From Primula veris (taxonomy: Eukaryota > Streptophyta > Magnoliopsida > Ericales > Primulaceae), in contig OY821740.1 in the NCBI GenBank assembly GCA_963682055.1, positions 43,420,795 through 43,484,794 of the forward strand: 64,000 bases of DNA. The letters are read 5' to 3'. The notes below the pieces were generated by a model, which searched no databases, was not told the DNA's origin, and was given only the letters and a program-made list of their open reading frames with translations. The stretch's first letter is position 1; every line of letters starts with the position of its first letter. The position numbers were made by a program, and so were the translations under genes. Below are positions 1-29,645 of the stretch, in pieces.

Positions 1-108
1 GAATTTTTTTTTACGAACCTCGATCGAGTACAATGTTTAAGATAGATATTCTTTTGTGATGATTTTTTTTTAATCTATTGTTGCGGTGCTTTGCTCAATG
101 GCATGTAG

Positions 109-2038
109 GATGACGAAAAAATAAGAAATTCTACAAAGAACGACGTATTATTTGTGAGAAGATACAATGTGTTGGGGCAGCAAATTTTTTTGGTCTACAA
201 AAAGCAGCTTCATAGAAAATGTACCGATGTCATCCAAGAAAACATTCCTGCACATTTGAGGTAACTAACTATATACTTATCATATGTTTTTATGATCTTG
301 TAAAAATACATGAATATATATATAGACGAATTGTTATTTATTTTCCAGCTGCGGAATTAATGGTTCAATAAGTCCTCTTGATGATATTTCCGCTATGTCA
401 AACCTTACTGGGGATCAGGAGTCCCAGAAAGATACTAAGGATATTCAAGATGATAATAGTGTTATGTAAGTTTCATACCCTCTCCCTCTCTCTTGTGGAT
501 ATCTCAGCGCTTCTCTAAGGTCGTGTCTACTGAATTTTTTTTATCTGCCAAAATTTGATGAGATGCTACAAATTTTGTGTTCTTTTAGATGTGCCGAATA
601 TCTACTTCCCAAAAATGGCCATCTTTATCCAAGGCCCCTTACGAACAAATTCCCTGAGAAGGTACTACTCATTTTTCTTGAAGATATCAATCAACATATT
701 GTTCATCATTATCTGCAGTAAATCACCGTAAAAAATATATATTAAGATGGTACAGATGGGCGCCTCATCTTTAACAGAATATCTACCACGAAACGTATAG
801 TAGAGAATTTCTTATTTAGGTGATGTATAATTTGAAAGTATTTGCACTTTCCATATAAAACTCCTGCTAGACTAAATATGAAGGCCATTTATCTTCAGTT
901 GAAATTCTTCCAGGATATGTGTTGATTACAAACTTTATCAGGTGATTTATAATTGAAAATATTTGCACTTTCTATATAAAACTCCTGTTTTGCTAGACTA
1001 TATATGAAGCGGACATTATGGAAGTGACGTCACTATGGCATGAACATAGAGGAATCAGGAACAGTTACAGGTAACCTCTTTCTTTGAAGTGTGGTTCTCC
1101 TTTTTCTTAACTGTTAATTTCATTTTTGTATAGTTATGTATCATTTTGTTTCGAATTTTTAGACCGTCGTGTATCAAAGTTAGCAATTACTAACATTTAT
1201 TTTTCTTTCTCCCAAAAGAACAAACCTTTTTTGTTTCGCCTTTGTACAGCACAAAACAATATTTTGGCGACTAATGGAAAAAAGATGAAAAGATATTGTA
1301 AAAAACCGAAAATACGAAAATATCGTAAAAATTACTTGGTTTTAACTTTTATTAGGTAGTAAGTATCTCAACCTACCTTTTTCGTTTCCTATTTGGTATT
1401 TTCCTAAATCTGTAGGTTGGTATACAAAATCAAAATAAGATGATACGCTAATGTACAAAGTTGTAGTCAACCCTTTATTAAGTTTGAAACTAGAGATAGT
1501 AATTTTGGGGAATTTTCATAGCAGCCGGCCTTTGGTCCAGAGTCATCCTAGGAAAACAATTACACAAATTCAGTCAAACTCGAATAGGATGTACGAGGGG
1601 GCAATACATAAATACGCTGGTACAGGTTGGGGGGCCGGTAGAGGAAACGTGTTTAATCCCAGTACAGACAGGGGTGAAAATAGCTCGAGCTCTGCCAGGG
1701 CAGCACATGTGCATGAGAGAGGTGTAGGGAGAGGAAGAGGATTCCAAAACCAAGCTTGGAATATGAGTGGAGATCGACAGAATTATAGACCTTCTCAACC
1801 TGAGAGGGGTGATAATAGTGGATATTTTAATTCATATGGAAGAGGTGGCCAATGGAATAATAAACCATGGCGACAACCCAACGCTGCAGCGGATGATGGC
1901 CAAAAGTATAATGAGCAAATTCCGAGAATAAATGTCGGCTCTAGTAACTTGAATGGGGGCCGAGGACGTGCCCGAAACATGCCTAATGCCAAGGCTAGTT
2001 CGGAACACTGGAGGGTCAGGAGCGATAGTAGCAAGTAA
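109..2038 (+). CDS. XRN: XRN copy 1: XRN2/3-type 5'-3' exoribonuclease, last five exons (5' part lies before the window)
   Basis: Seen: exons 109-260, 349-465, 589-661, 997-1070 and 1522-2038, all with GT-AG borders and compatible phases, ending in TAA. They match exons 19-23 of the two complete copies in this window. The penultimate exon has the family motif LWHEHRG (plants usually LWHEDSG). The last exon gives a tail of about 171 residues rich in Gly, Arg and Asn ([22 protein letters not shown]). Known: XRN2/3 proteins are nuclear enzymes that degrade 5'-monophosphate RNA in transcription termination, rRNA processing and removal of miRNA loops, and they have such tails; XRN4 acts in the cytoplasm. 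Inference: the tail favours XRN2/3 over XRN4. The frame is open, so this copy may be functional, but its catalytic half cannot be judged here. Confidence 0.9.
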
Positions 2039-2296
2039 AACAATTAACAAGACGAGAAAACAAGCAAATCTCTTCCCCTTCCTAACAATTTTCACCCTTT
2101 TTTTTTGTCTATCAGATGATTAGGTGATCGTTTTCATTTTTTGTCATGGGGCGTCTTCCCTTCTAGATAGATTTCTAAATATGCTCCGATGGTAGTATTA
2201 TTTTGTTCTGTACTTTATTAACGAACTTGTGAGAATGATCTTTTGGAGACAGGTTTTTTATGACATGTCTACCTGGAAAGAAAGTTTGCCTAATTT
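2039..2296 (+). other. 3' flank / probable 3' UTR of XRN copy 1
   Basis: This stretch is nearly identical in the three copies (compare 29032-29290 and 50050-50310). It has no ORF worth calling. Identity with unit C stops abruptly at about 2297, where the MITE-like block begins. Confidence 0.6.
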
Positions 2297-2644
2297 GTAA
2301 ATAGCACACTATAGTGGATGTCACAGGGAGTGAAGTACAATTTTTATTTATTTAATTTTTCTATCAAAGATTATTGAAAGCTAAATAGAATCAAACCCCA
2401 AAATTTTTGCAAACAAAGTAATGCTCTGACATCTCCACTACAATCATTTTGTGATTATTATTTACAACTTTTTATATATATTTAGTTAATTTTTATTAGA
2501 TGTTTTGAATTTAATACAATATTTATAAGTATTTAGGCAAAAAAAAAATTACATTTCAAAGCGCTATGTAGCAACGTTATTTGTGTTTTTATCGTTTTTC
2601 TCGAAAAAAGCGCTACGTTAACGATTACGCTATTTAAAACATTG
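2297..2644. mobile_element. 5'-truncated hAT-like MITE relic (unit A)
   Basis: The block is related to the complete 438-bp element at 40020-40457. It shares the interior and the right end, which reads in reverse as CAATGTTTTAAATAGCG. The left terminal repeat is missing. It sits exactly where units A and B lose about 2.2 kb that contains MBD exons 2 and 3 in unit C, so it marks a deletion junction. Confidence 0.6.
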
Positions 2645-5599
2645 ATCTAAATTAGGGTGTATGGAATTTAATTCAGTTTTCTTAAATTGAGTTTCATCTT
2701 CAATTCTATTTAGTTTTCAAGAATTTTAGAGGAGAGTTTTTTCCAGAAAAGAGTGTGTGGATCTGGTCGTTTGGTCCTGTTAATCGTTCACTGGACATCT
2801 AAGCAGTAAAGAAGACATCCACAAGAACCCAGGTTCACGCTAGAAACTCAACAGAAATAATGACTAGTCCAAGATATACAAACTCATTTTTGGGTCTGGA
2901 TCATCGGGTTTCTTCTAGTTTAGTCGGATCTGATCCGTAAACGCTCAACCCGTATCCCGACCCGATTACTTTTAGACTCAAAAATAGAAAAGACGCTCAC
3001 TAAATGACACTTAAACATGCAACAAATCTGCATTGTTCATACTAATCATTAACAAAACCCTGCCAAAAGAGTCAAACATCAACGAATCTGTCAAAGAAAA
3101 AAACCAATTGGACATAACAATGTGCGGAAAGGAGAATAGGCCCATAATATAATGTTGAAGCCAAAATAATGTTCCTTTCAAAAAGGAAGTATAAAGTATT
3201 AATTGTTTATGTCGTTTTCCTTTCAGGGTATTCAATTTCTGTTCCATAGTATAGACAAGACAAATTTCAGCAGCTACCGGCTAAAATACTAAGCTCGAGC
3301 CCTACGCATTTAGTTAATTTACATAAAAACACTTTGTTATACCGTCTATCCCCAAACAATCTGACTGTATGGGAGGGGTCAGATTTATAGCATTAGATTT
3401 AACTTTTCACCGTATAGGCGTATATACCTTTGAAAAATCTTTTTGTATTCACACAAATTAGTGCTGGGCCTTGATAATTAATTTATTGATCAAGTATCAT
3501 CAAATAAAACAAACATTCTCCAAATTTACATAAACGACAGATCCATGCTTAGTCATTACGCAATAAAAAATAAAAGGACTTGTCAATTTTTAGTTGGACG
3601 CTATTAAACGGCAACATTAACTAGATCCACTTTTTGTCCTTTGGACTTCTCTATACCTTTTCCCTCCCATTTGTTGTTAAATTTCACATTCCTTATTGAT
3701 CAGTTCCTCCAAATTATGGATTAAATGGCAAAATGTGTGGGTAAGTATTGTTGCTACTTGATTTCTTCCATTTCGTTACGTTTTTCAGATAAGTGGATCA
3801 TCACACTAGTTTTATCAATGCCCTTATCCATCTATGTTGATGGGAAATGCAAACTCCTTTACATCACTTTCTTTACACAAATCATGACTTAATTACAGTT
3901 TCTCTGCAACAAAAACAACTTCAATCATCTTATCAACAAGAGCGATATGGTTGGTTAAACTGGTTGAGACCTAGTATAACACACTCACCGTTAGGGTTCA
4001 GTCCCTAACACTCATATAATGGGTTGCGAGAGTTATTAATTATCAATAAATAAATAAAACTTATCAAAAACCTCAAATTATGAATTGTCAATAAAAAAAT
4101 TTAAGCAGTTTTCGTGACGATTTTATCCCTTTCCTTAAATAACCTATTTTCAAGTTAGCTGTGAGGGTGAGTACTAAACGTGAGCCTTACCTAACTATTT
4201 GTATAAAGTATAACTTCAAAAGGTAAGACACAAAACCTACCACATTCCAATCTATATGTTGCGGAATTAACATAAACCTTGTCTGATATTCTCCCTTTTG
4301 TACAAACTCTTTTCCGTACAATAACCATAGTTAACACGCTTCATCACATGATTATTAATCGCAACTCCATGATTTACGTGCAAATCTAAAAAGTCCTTCA
4401 ACCATGATTAATTAAGGTGCAACCAACTATTGTGTAATCAATATATAAATGAACTAAAAGAACAAGTTAATAATATTAGGGTTAACTGTTTAGGGTCCAC
4501 GTTTTCCATCTATGTTTCATGTATTTGTTCCCATTCGTGTTTCCTAGCAACTATAGAATAATGCAGTTATATGCTCAAAATAGAGTGTGAGAGAATTCAT
4601 ATTAGGGCTCATAAAAAAAAAAAAAAATTAGAGTGAAAATTCAACTTTTTTGTATATAGATAGTTATGTATATTTTATAGTGCCGTCAAATCAGGCTCTC
4701 TATCAATAATCAACTATTTTAACATTATATTTAATATAAAATTTATATTTTGAGGAATAACATATATATGGTTAAAGTAAGGTCTATTAATTTTTAATTG
4801 ATAAGAATAACTATTTAATCTTTATTTGTAAAGAGTTGTAGTGTTATTCTCTAATAATAGAAAGTTGGTGGTGAGGATGATATATGAGATTTTTTTATAT
4901 AAAACTCATAAACTATAGAGAAAGTAGAATTTGGTGAATGAGATGTAAATGTTCTAGCTAATTACTCTCTCCCTCTTGTAATTGTCTTACCGGAACAAAA
5001 TGTAATTTTTACAAGCAAAAAACTCTTTGCCTAAATAATCACAAATTTTTATTTTATTTTATTTTATTTTAAAGTCAATAATATAGTTGAAATGTTAAAA
5101 TAAATAATTGAATTCCAATGTTTTTATCACATCAGCGGCAATTTAAGTTGTGCACAACGAAATTCGCACATGACAATCAAATCGGAAGTGAGGAAATAAC
5201 TATACATTTTCACTTAGATATTCAAAAAAAAAACATCCAAATTTTCAACAACAAAAAAACTATATACTATTTAAAATGCGAAGTTATAACCGTAGATATA
5301 TATAAGATGATTTAACCACCAAAAATGACTATTTCAAAAATAAATAAATAAATGAAAAATGAAAATTGAAAATGGACACTTAATTTGGAAACATCCCAAA
5401 ATTAAAAAAATAACATTTACTTAAAACAGCGGGACCGAGTAGAAATGAATTAATGCTAGCTAGACAATTATTTTGGGATGCAGCACAAGTTATAGGATGA
5501 CAGTTAAATAGCGAGACGGAGATCATAGAAACGCAGGCTAAATGAACAAACAAAAGAACTGAATTAATACCGGTAGAGTAATAATAAATAAATAAATAC
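2645..5599 (-). other. Relic of MBD intron 1 (unit A), no gene
   Basis: It is colinear with the first intron of the intact MBD gene (about 52575-55914) and with 29646-34081. At about 2922-2982 is a 60-bp remnant of the GGGTCGGG-rich element that is whole in unit B; flanking deletions have removed the rest. A 78-codon minus-strand ORF at 3011-3247 is conserved only because the intron is duplicated. I see no coding sequence. Confidence 0.7.
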
Positions 5600-5706
5600 C
5601 CGGTCGGTGGAGCCAGCAGTGGTACCCGACTCACGGACCTTAGTAATCATCGTCCAACCTTCCGGAAGCCGAGAGGGAGTCTCCTCCTTGTTCGGCATGG
5701 ACTGAT
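5600..5706 (-). pseudogene. 5'-truncated MBD exon 1 fragment (unit A)
   Basis: Read on the - strand, it encodes the start of the methyl-CpG-binding domain (PEGWTMITKVRESG, then AGSTDR) and ends at the same GT donor as exon 1 of the intact gene. The first 43 or so codons, including the start, are absent: homology ends at 5706 and unrelated XRN-upstream DNA follows. The first MBD tryptophan (SWLPEGW in the intact gene) is Arg here. Exons 2 and 3 are missing from this unit. It is a duplication by-product. Confidence 0.85.
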
Positions 5707-8237
5707 TAAATTAACACTATATTTTTCAATTTTTTTTTTGGATTTAATATTATTTTTATATTGTCAACTTTTTTGAATTTATTAATGTTTTTAAATATTT
5801 TTTTATTTGTTTGTGTTTTCTTTTTCTTTTTAAAAATTATTGTATTTTCACCCATGGGAATGACTATTGGGAAGTAAATGAGATCAAATTATCACTAATG
5901 ATTTACCCCCTTACATACCATCATTAATCTCGTCGGTGTTGTCTTATTGACATCATGTTTTGATACTAGTACTATTTTTTTTGCTGATTTTATTCTCTTA
6001 ATGAAGTAATAAAATTCATATACATTTCTTAAAAAAACATTATCCTTTCTCAATATAACACCCCATACATGTTTATGGGTGCACACAATTTACTAAAACA
6101 AAATTGTAAAAAAGAATTACACTTTGCACATACAGGAACATGAAAATTCCAAATAAAGCAAGTACTGTCTTTTTTCTTTTAGGCTTTTAGCCATACATTG
6201 TTTAGTACTTTAGCATGTTCTTAAAATAAGTTGAATTATTAGTTTCTTCTCCAAATGTACTTCTGAGTTTTTTTATCCATACATAATACCTCATCCGTCC
6301 CAGTTTTTTTTTTTAATTAACAGCGACCATTTTATTGAAAAGAAAATAAAATACGTTCATTGAAACAAGATGATAACTTCTGAGAACAAATACGACTAAA
6401 CTCCCAGATATATGGTCCGTTTGGTATCAGTTTTTTCAGTCAAAAAAGTGTTTTCAGAAAGCAGTAGGAAAAAAAATTGATTTCCAAAATATACATTAGT
6501 GTTTGACAAAAACTTAAAAAAACTAACTTTTAACATATTGATTTTTAGCATTAGCTAATAATCTTTTGATTTCTCAATCAAAATAACTTTATAAGACATT
6601 TTTTTGATAAAATTTTAAAATATCACATTTAAACGAGCAAATAACACGTCAAGTATACGAATAAAATTTTAGTCGAGATAATATCAATATTTATTAAAAA
6701 ATTTAAAATGGTGGCAAGAAAGCTATCAAAATCTCTAAAATGTGGGGGTTTTTTGCTTTTAGCTTTTCTAGTTTTATTACTCCAAAATCTAGATTTTAAA
6801 AAAAAAACAGTGATACAAAACGTATGTGGCTTTTTAAAATAAAAAAAGTAACAAAAAAAAGTTATGTCAAACATGCACACAAGGTGAATACATTACATAT
6901 TCTAAGTATGCAAAATTAGTTTTACACTTACAATAAACACCTCAAAGAGGTTACTAATAAAATCAAGACTCGTTATAATGAGATTATCAACATCATTTTT
7001 GGATATGACAATTGTAAATAGCCAATATTCTTCAAATTTTCCATCTTTAGCCGATACAATTCTTTTCGAATAACATATTTGTCAAATAAATCCAGCAATT
7101 GCAACAAAATTGCTACAATAAACAGTGTTTTCTCCCCCAAAAGAAGATTAGTTATGTCAATGACCATTTTAGCTCCAAACAATTATCAAAACTCATACTA
7201 ATAACTACTCTAACTTTGAATACTAATCAACCAATCGTCCCATTATAAACTGTGAATCTTGCCATAAAAAATAAAACGAGCCAAAATACATAAACACTAT
7301 GACACATGGTTATGCTTCGATATACTCACGACACCTATGTCTTAACCATACGAACAGTTTGATTTGAATCTCGTCGAGTTCAATGATAAAGAGTAAAAAT
7401 CTGAACAATAAAGCTAGTCTATGCTCTGATTAATTTCAGCCCATGACATTTGTCTAAATCTTAAAAACAGCTCGATAAGTATACGTCTGTAAAAGGACAA
7501 AATATTGATTAGATTTGAAAATTAAAGGATGAGCAATAAAAGGATCTAGGTAAAGATTGAAATGGAGATTGAGAATGATCTGTTTCACATCCAAATCTAG
7601 TTAATTTAAATGCAAAGATTGAAATGGAGATTGAGAATGATCGCCTTTGTCTCTCTTTCTCTCTCTATGTTTTATGACAGACAGGCCTCTTCATCCGTCC
7701 CAGTTAAAACACGGTGTACCAATTTAAATGCAAATTTTTTAAGTAGAAGCTCAAAAGTGTCAAAGTTAATTTGTTTTTCTTCTTTGGACATTATATTAAT
7801 GAAGAAATAAAATATATTGACTTAACCAAAGTTAAGGATAATATGAACACATCATTTCTGGCTTATGTTTAAAAGTATCCAAATGATTCCTACTACTATT
7901 ACTAATTTTGTACGGAGTAATTATATTCTTTTTATCCTAAATAAATAGTATAAAATAAAAATAAAAAGAATAAGAATAAGAAACAACACAAAGCGGTAAA
8001 GTAGTGTCATGCATGATATGAAATGATTGCAACAATGTATCGGAAAATGAAATATGAACAGTAAAATGGCATGGGAAGAGTCGGCTAGTAGATCCTTGAG
8101 ACCTTGTTTTTTATATATATAATTGGTGGAAAAAATTCACATTTTAATTTATTAATTATTAAGAAAAATAAAAATGTGGAGAAAAACATCACAAAAAGCA
8201 TCACCCAAATAAGTGATATTAAATTGTTGCCAAATAT
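5707..8237. other. Intergenic DNA upstream of XRN copy 2
   Basis: AT-rich DNA without a convincing gene, colinear with 34189-39640 of unit C. Site 5970-5985 (a T tract after actagtacta) is the empty site of the foldback element present in unit C. About 7684-7925 has ends resembling a Stowaway-type MITE (catccgtcccag at one end, gtacggagtaatt at the other), which is weak support for a relic. Confidence 0.6.
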
Positions 8238-9527
8238 TTAATTTATCTCTAACTTTTGCCGCCATAGCGTGGAAGTAAATGCATTTCTTTCTTTCAAAGT
8301 ACAAGTTGCATCCAAATAACTAAAAGGAGTATTTTTTGCACTTATTTTTAGGATATGTTCCAAGGCATTTCTTTGGGCAGTAGAAACACTTTTAGAGCAA
8401 CGTAATGTAAGAAACTTTTTCATAAAGACTAATAATTTTGCTCACTTCCTTGATATAACTCTTAGTAGCGGCAGAAAAGATAATTATGTCATTCGTATAG
8501 GTCAAGTGAGTAATATAAGGTCATCCAATAGAAGTTTTGAAAGCCTTGTAATTGCGCTTATTCACCGATGCATTAAGAGATTTGGAAAACACCTCTGAAC
8601 ATAATATAAATAGCCTAAAAAAAAAAGAATTCCCTTGTTTTCAGCCTTGATTAGATTTGAAAAAACCTATAGCTGCGTCATTAAGCAAAACAGTAAAGTA
8701 AATATTGGAAATAAGTCTCCACACTCTATCAATTAAAATCTCCGAGAAACTCAGTTTTCTCATAACTTTAGTAAGGAAAATCCAAGAAAATTTATCATAA
8801 GCTTTTTTCATATTTAGCTTAATAACCACATTTGCACCTTTGTTCTTAGCATTTAAATTGAGGTAAAAGAACATTTTCAGTAATATCTCTATCTTTAATA
8901 AAGCCACTTTGATTCTGAATAATAAAAGCAGGAAGAATAGTAGAAAGGATTTTAGAAATAATTTTATTACAAAAATTGATAAGACTAATAGGCCTATAAT
9001 CAGCAAAAGATTTAAGATTTTTATTTTTAGGAATTAATGCAATAAGGGTGTTGTCATGATCTTTGGTAATTCCGAGTCAGCAAATAACTCAATAATGGTT
9101 TTGAATACGTCTTCTTTAATAATTTCTCAACATTTAGTATAAAAAAAACCATTAAACCCATCTTGTCTTGGTTTTTATTAAGACCGCAAACAGATTCCTT
9201 GAACTCCTCCAAAGTTGGGTACCCATCTAGCAAATTATTGTCTTTTTCTTTTATCACTTTAGGGAGAACATTAAGACTATTAAAATCCCCCAAGACTTGC
9301 TGATTCGGAGTAAAAACATTATGAAAATAATGATGTGCTTTATTTTTAATCTCATCAGAATCGTTTATAATATTATCTTGTTTATCTTTAATACTCGTAA
9401 TCATACTTCTTCTTTTTTTATATTTTACTACTTAGCGAAAATATTTAGAGTTAGTTTCACCGTCTATTGTCCATCTAATATTGGCATTTTGTTTCTAAAA
9501 TTTTTCTTTGAAGTTGTGCTTTATACT

Positions 9528-10337
9528 CTGTTTATTTTGTTATAAAATGGGTGTAAACAAACATTTACGGGAAAAATAAATTTTTCGGTTGATTGGTTTA
9601 CCGTAAAACATTTTTTTTCGGAAAACTTTTCTCACATATCCAGTAAAATTGGGGAAAACGGTTACCCCGCAAATAAAGTCGTAAACGGTTTACGGAGGCT
9701 CTCTCTGTATTCTTTTTAATACTAGTATTGTAACTATTATTAATTATAGGTTACTCTTTCAAAATTATTTAATATTTAGTCCAATTCCATCTAATTAACC
9801 AATACAAAATGTAACAAATAGAAAAATTTCTAAAAAATAAAAAAAAGGAAAAAAATAAAAATAAAATCCGAAAATTCTAAAAAACCCAATAAAATTTGAA
9901 AAAGCTAAAATCTAATTAACCAATAAAAAATAGGAAAAAATATAAAAAAAATAATAAAAAATGGAAAATATAAAATATAAAAATTCCGAAAAATGTAAAA
10001 AACCCGAGAAATTTTGAAAAATCTAAAAAAACTCAATAATATCTTCTATACTTCTAATTTTATGAGCTTATAGGTTAAAAATTATAAGTTATTACAAATA
10101 ATGTACATGAAAGAAATATACATTTAGCTAAATTTTCCTATACATGTTGCGATTTTTACCAATTATTTGTTTAAAAAAAATTGTAAACAAAATTTGATTT
10201 TTTTATAAAATTTTAGGTGGAAAATTTTTTATACACTAACTACCGGTAAATGAAAGTTAAATAAAAATTTTAAGTATAAAACTTTCCCATTAAAATATTT
10301 TACTACGTAAAACTTTTATTATGAAACAAACGGAGTC
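9528..10337. mobile_element. 810-bp AT-rich insertion inside the LINE relic, unit B only
   Basis: It is absent from unit C, where the LINE continues without a gap (about 41350). It is flanked by TTATACT on both sides (9521-9527 and 10338-10344). The ends resemble each other in inverted orientation (CTGTTTATTTTGTTATAAAA against CTCCGTTTGTTTCATAATAA), though imperfectly. The interior is A-rich, with degenerate repeats of AATTAACCAATA and AAAAACCC type, and has no ORF. It is likely a non-autonomous DNA element of uncertain family. Confidence 0.6.
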
Positions 10338-10561
10338 TTATACTAAGCTCACCATTTGCTTTTTCTAATTTTGCTCTATTTTATTTTGTGGTGTCTTTCT
10401 CAAATTTCAGCTCCATTTTTTGGACCTCATTTTCGGCATCTTTCACACTTTGAAATATATCACCAAAGGTAACTGTGTTCCCCTCTCGAAATGCTTTTTT
10501 AATTCTTTTTAGATTTTGACACAAAGAATAAATAGTACTCCTTCAAAGGAACTCAATTATA

Positions 10562-10980
10562 GGGGGAAAATGTTAAAAATGATATGTAACTTATCAGTTT
10601 TTAGTGATTTAGTACTCAATCTAACACACTTTCTAATTTGGTATTCAACCTATACATTTCGCTCTAATTTGGTACCAAACCTAACAATTTTTCTAATTTG
10701 GTACCCAACCTATACGTTTCGCTCTAATTTGGTACCCAACCTATACGTATACAGTCCAATTAAGAGACTCAATTTGTCTTCGATCATCGATTTTTAATGC
10801 ATAGGTTGGATACCAAATTAGAAAAAAATGTTAGGTTGGGTACCGAATTAGAAAAAGTGTTAGGTTGAGTACCAAATTAGAACGAAATGTATAGGTTATG
10901 TACCAATTTAGAAAGTATGTTAACCTCGATACAAAATCACTAAAAATTAATAAGTTGTATACCATTTTAACAATTTTTTC
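10562..10980. mobile_element. Palindromic 419-bp MITE built of 30-bp repeats, unit B only
   Basis: It is flanked by an 8-bp target duplication CAATTATA (10554-10561 and 10981-10988). Unit C has the single empty site near 41570. The two halves are inverted copies: each is a series of about 30-bp repeats with the core CTAATTTGGTACCCAACC (left) or its complement (right), around a centre near 10770. The termini begin GGGGGAAAATGTTAAAAATG and, in reverse, GGAAAAAATTGTTAAAATGG. Its transcript would fold into a long hairpin. It ends about 240 bp before the XRN copy 2 start codon. Confidence 0.8.
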
Positions 10981-11222
10981 CAATTATACTTTATCACTTT
11001 ATCAAACTTTTTATGCTCCTAAAATAAAAAAATATAAAAAAATTGAGCATTACCTCCTTCAAAGGACACACAGCTCTCTTTTTCCACCAAGTGTATCTAA
11101 CGCACCTATACTCCTATTATTTATTCATCTCTATCTCTGTTGTCTCTTCACACTTCACTTCATTTTCCACTTCTTAACCTTCTATATATTTGCTATTAAG
11201 AAAGAGAGAAATAATATAAAAA

Positions 11223-29031
<17,809 letters not shown>

Positions 29032-29290
29032 AACAATTAACAAGACGAGAAAACAAACAAATCTCTTCCCCTTCCTAACAATTCTCACCGTTTTTTTTTG
29101 TCTATCAGATGATTACGTGATCGTTTTCATTTTTTTTCATGGGGCGTCTTCCCTTCTTGGTAGATTTCTAAATATGCTCCGATGGTAGTATTAATTTGTT
29201 CTGTACTTTATTAACGAACTTGTGAGAATGATCTTTTGGAGACAGGTTTTTTATGACATGTCTACCTGGAAAGAAAGTGGTCCTAATTTG

Positions 29291-29645
29291 TAAATAGCAC
29301 ACTATAGTGGATGCTATAGCAGTGCAGTACAATTTTTATTTATTTAATTTTTTTATCAATATTTTAATGAGATTATTGAAAACTAAATAGAATCAAAACT
29401 CAAAATTCTTGCAAACAAAGTAATGCTCTGACATCTCCACTACAATCATTTTGTAATTATTATTTATAACTTTTTATATATATTTAGTTAATTTTTATTA
29501 GATGTTCTGAATTTAATGCAATATTTATATGTATTTAGGTAAAAAAAAAGTACACCGCAAAGCGCTATGTAGTAACGCTATTTGTGCTTTTATCGTTTTT
29601 CTCGAAAAAAACGCTATGTTAGCGATTACGCTATTTAAAACATTG
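29291..29645. mobile_element. 5'-truncated hAT-like MITE relic (unit B)
   Basis: It is the counterpart of 2297-2644: same left break, same right end (CGCTATTTAAAACATTG). It includes TATCAATATTTTAATGAGAT, which is also in the whole element at 40020-40457. It again replaces the DNA that holds MBD exons 2-3 in unit C. Confidence 0.6.

Larger units (their letters stand above)
8238..11020 (-). pseudogene. Decayed LINE (non-LTR retrotransposon) reverse-transcriptase fragment, antisense to XRN, unit B
   Basis: On the - strand the pieces follow the order of plant LINE ORF2: FDKVIKYNW near 11010, a linker with REGNTVTFGDIFQ near 10480, RWTIDGETNSKYFR near 9450, a 116-codon stretch (9404-9054) with GYPTLEEF, then the RT core (9006-8641) with NVVIKLNMKKAYDKFSW and DRVWRLISN, and YTNDIIIFSAATKS near 8500 in place of the usual Y-x-D-D box. 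Frames are broken many times, so it is dead. It is split by the insertions at 9528-10337 and 10562-10980. Its reach to about 200 bp from the XRN start makes it the upstream flank of the gene. Confidence 0.85.

Noticed and set aside
1126..1359. Plus-strand ORF in the last XRN intron (also 49155-49367)
   Set aside because: It lies between two well-supported exons and is not preserved in copy 2 because of small indels; no domain is seen.
1451..1521. Upstream extension of the last XRN exon to an ATG (MYKVVVNP...)
   Set aside because: A clean AG acceptor at 1521, and matching phase from the LWHEHRG exon, show this part is intron. The same holds at 28432 and 49465.
1574..2095. Minus-strand ORFs opposite the XRN tail exon (also at 28555-29088 and 49594-50061)
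   Set aside because: They are shadows of the Gly/Arg-rich coding strand, with no independent motifs.
3011..3247. 78-codon minus-strand ORF, identical at 31494-31730
   Set aside because: It lies in duplicated MBD intron sequence, has no family features, and is disrupted by differences in the third copy near 53600-53800. Its conservation follows from the duplication.
5380..5634. Minus-strand ORF starting MSRVPLLAPPTGYLF
   Set aside because: It is an out-of-frame reading across the MBD exon 1 fragment. The genuine frame is the truncated MBD domain.
11183..11190. TATATATT before the XRN copy 2 ATG as a core promoter
   Set aside because: It is only about 33 bases from the start codon, which would leave almost no 5' UTR; AT-rich chance match is more likely.
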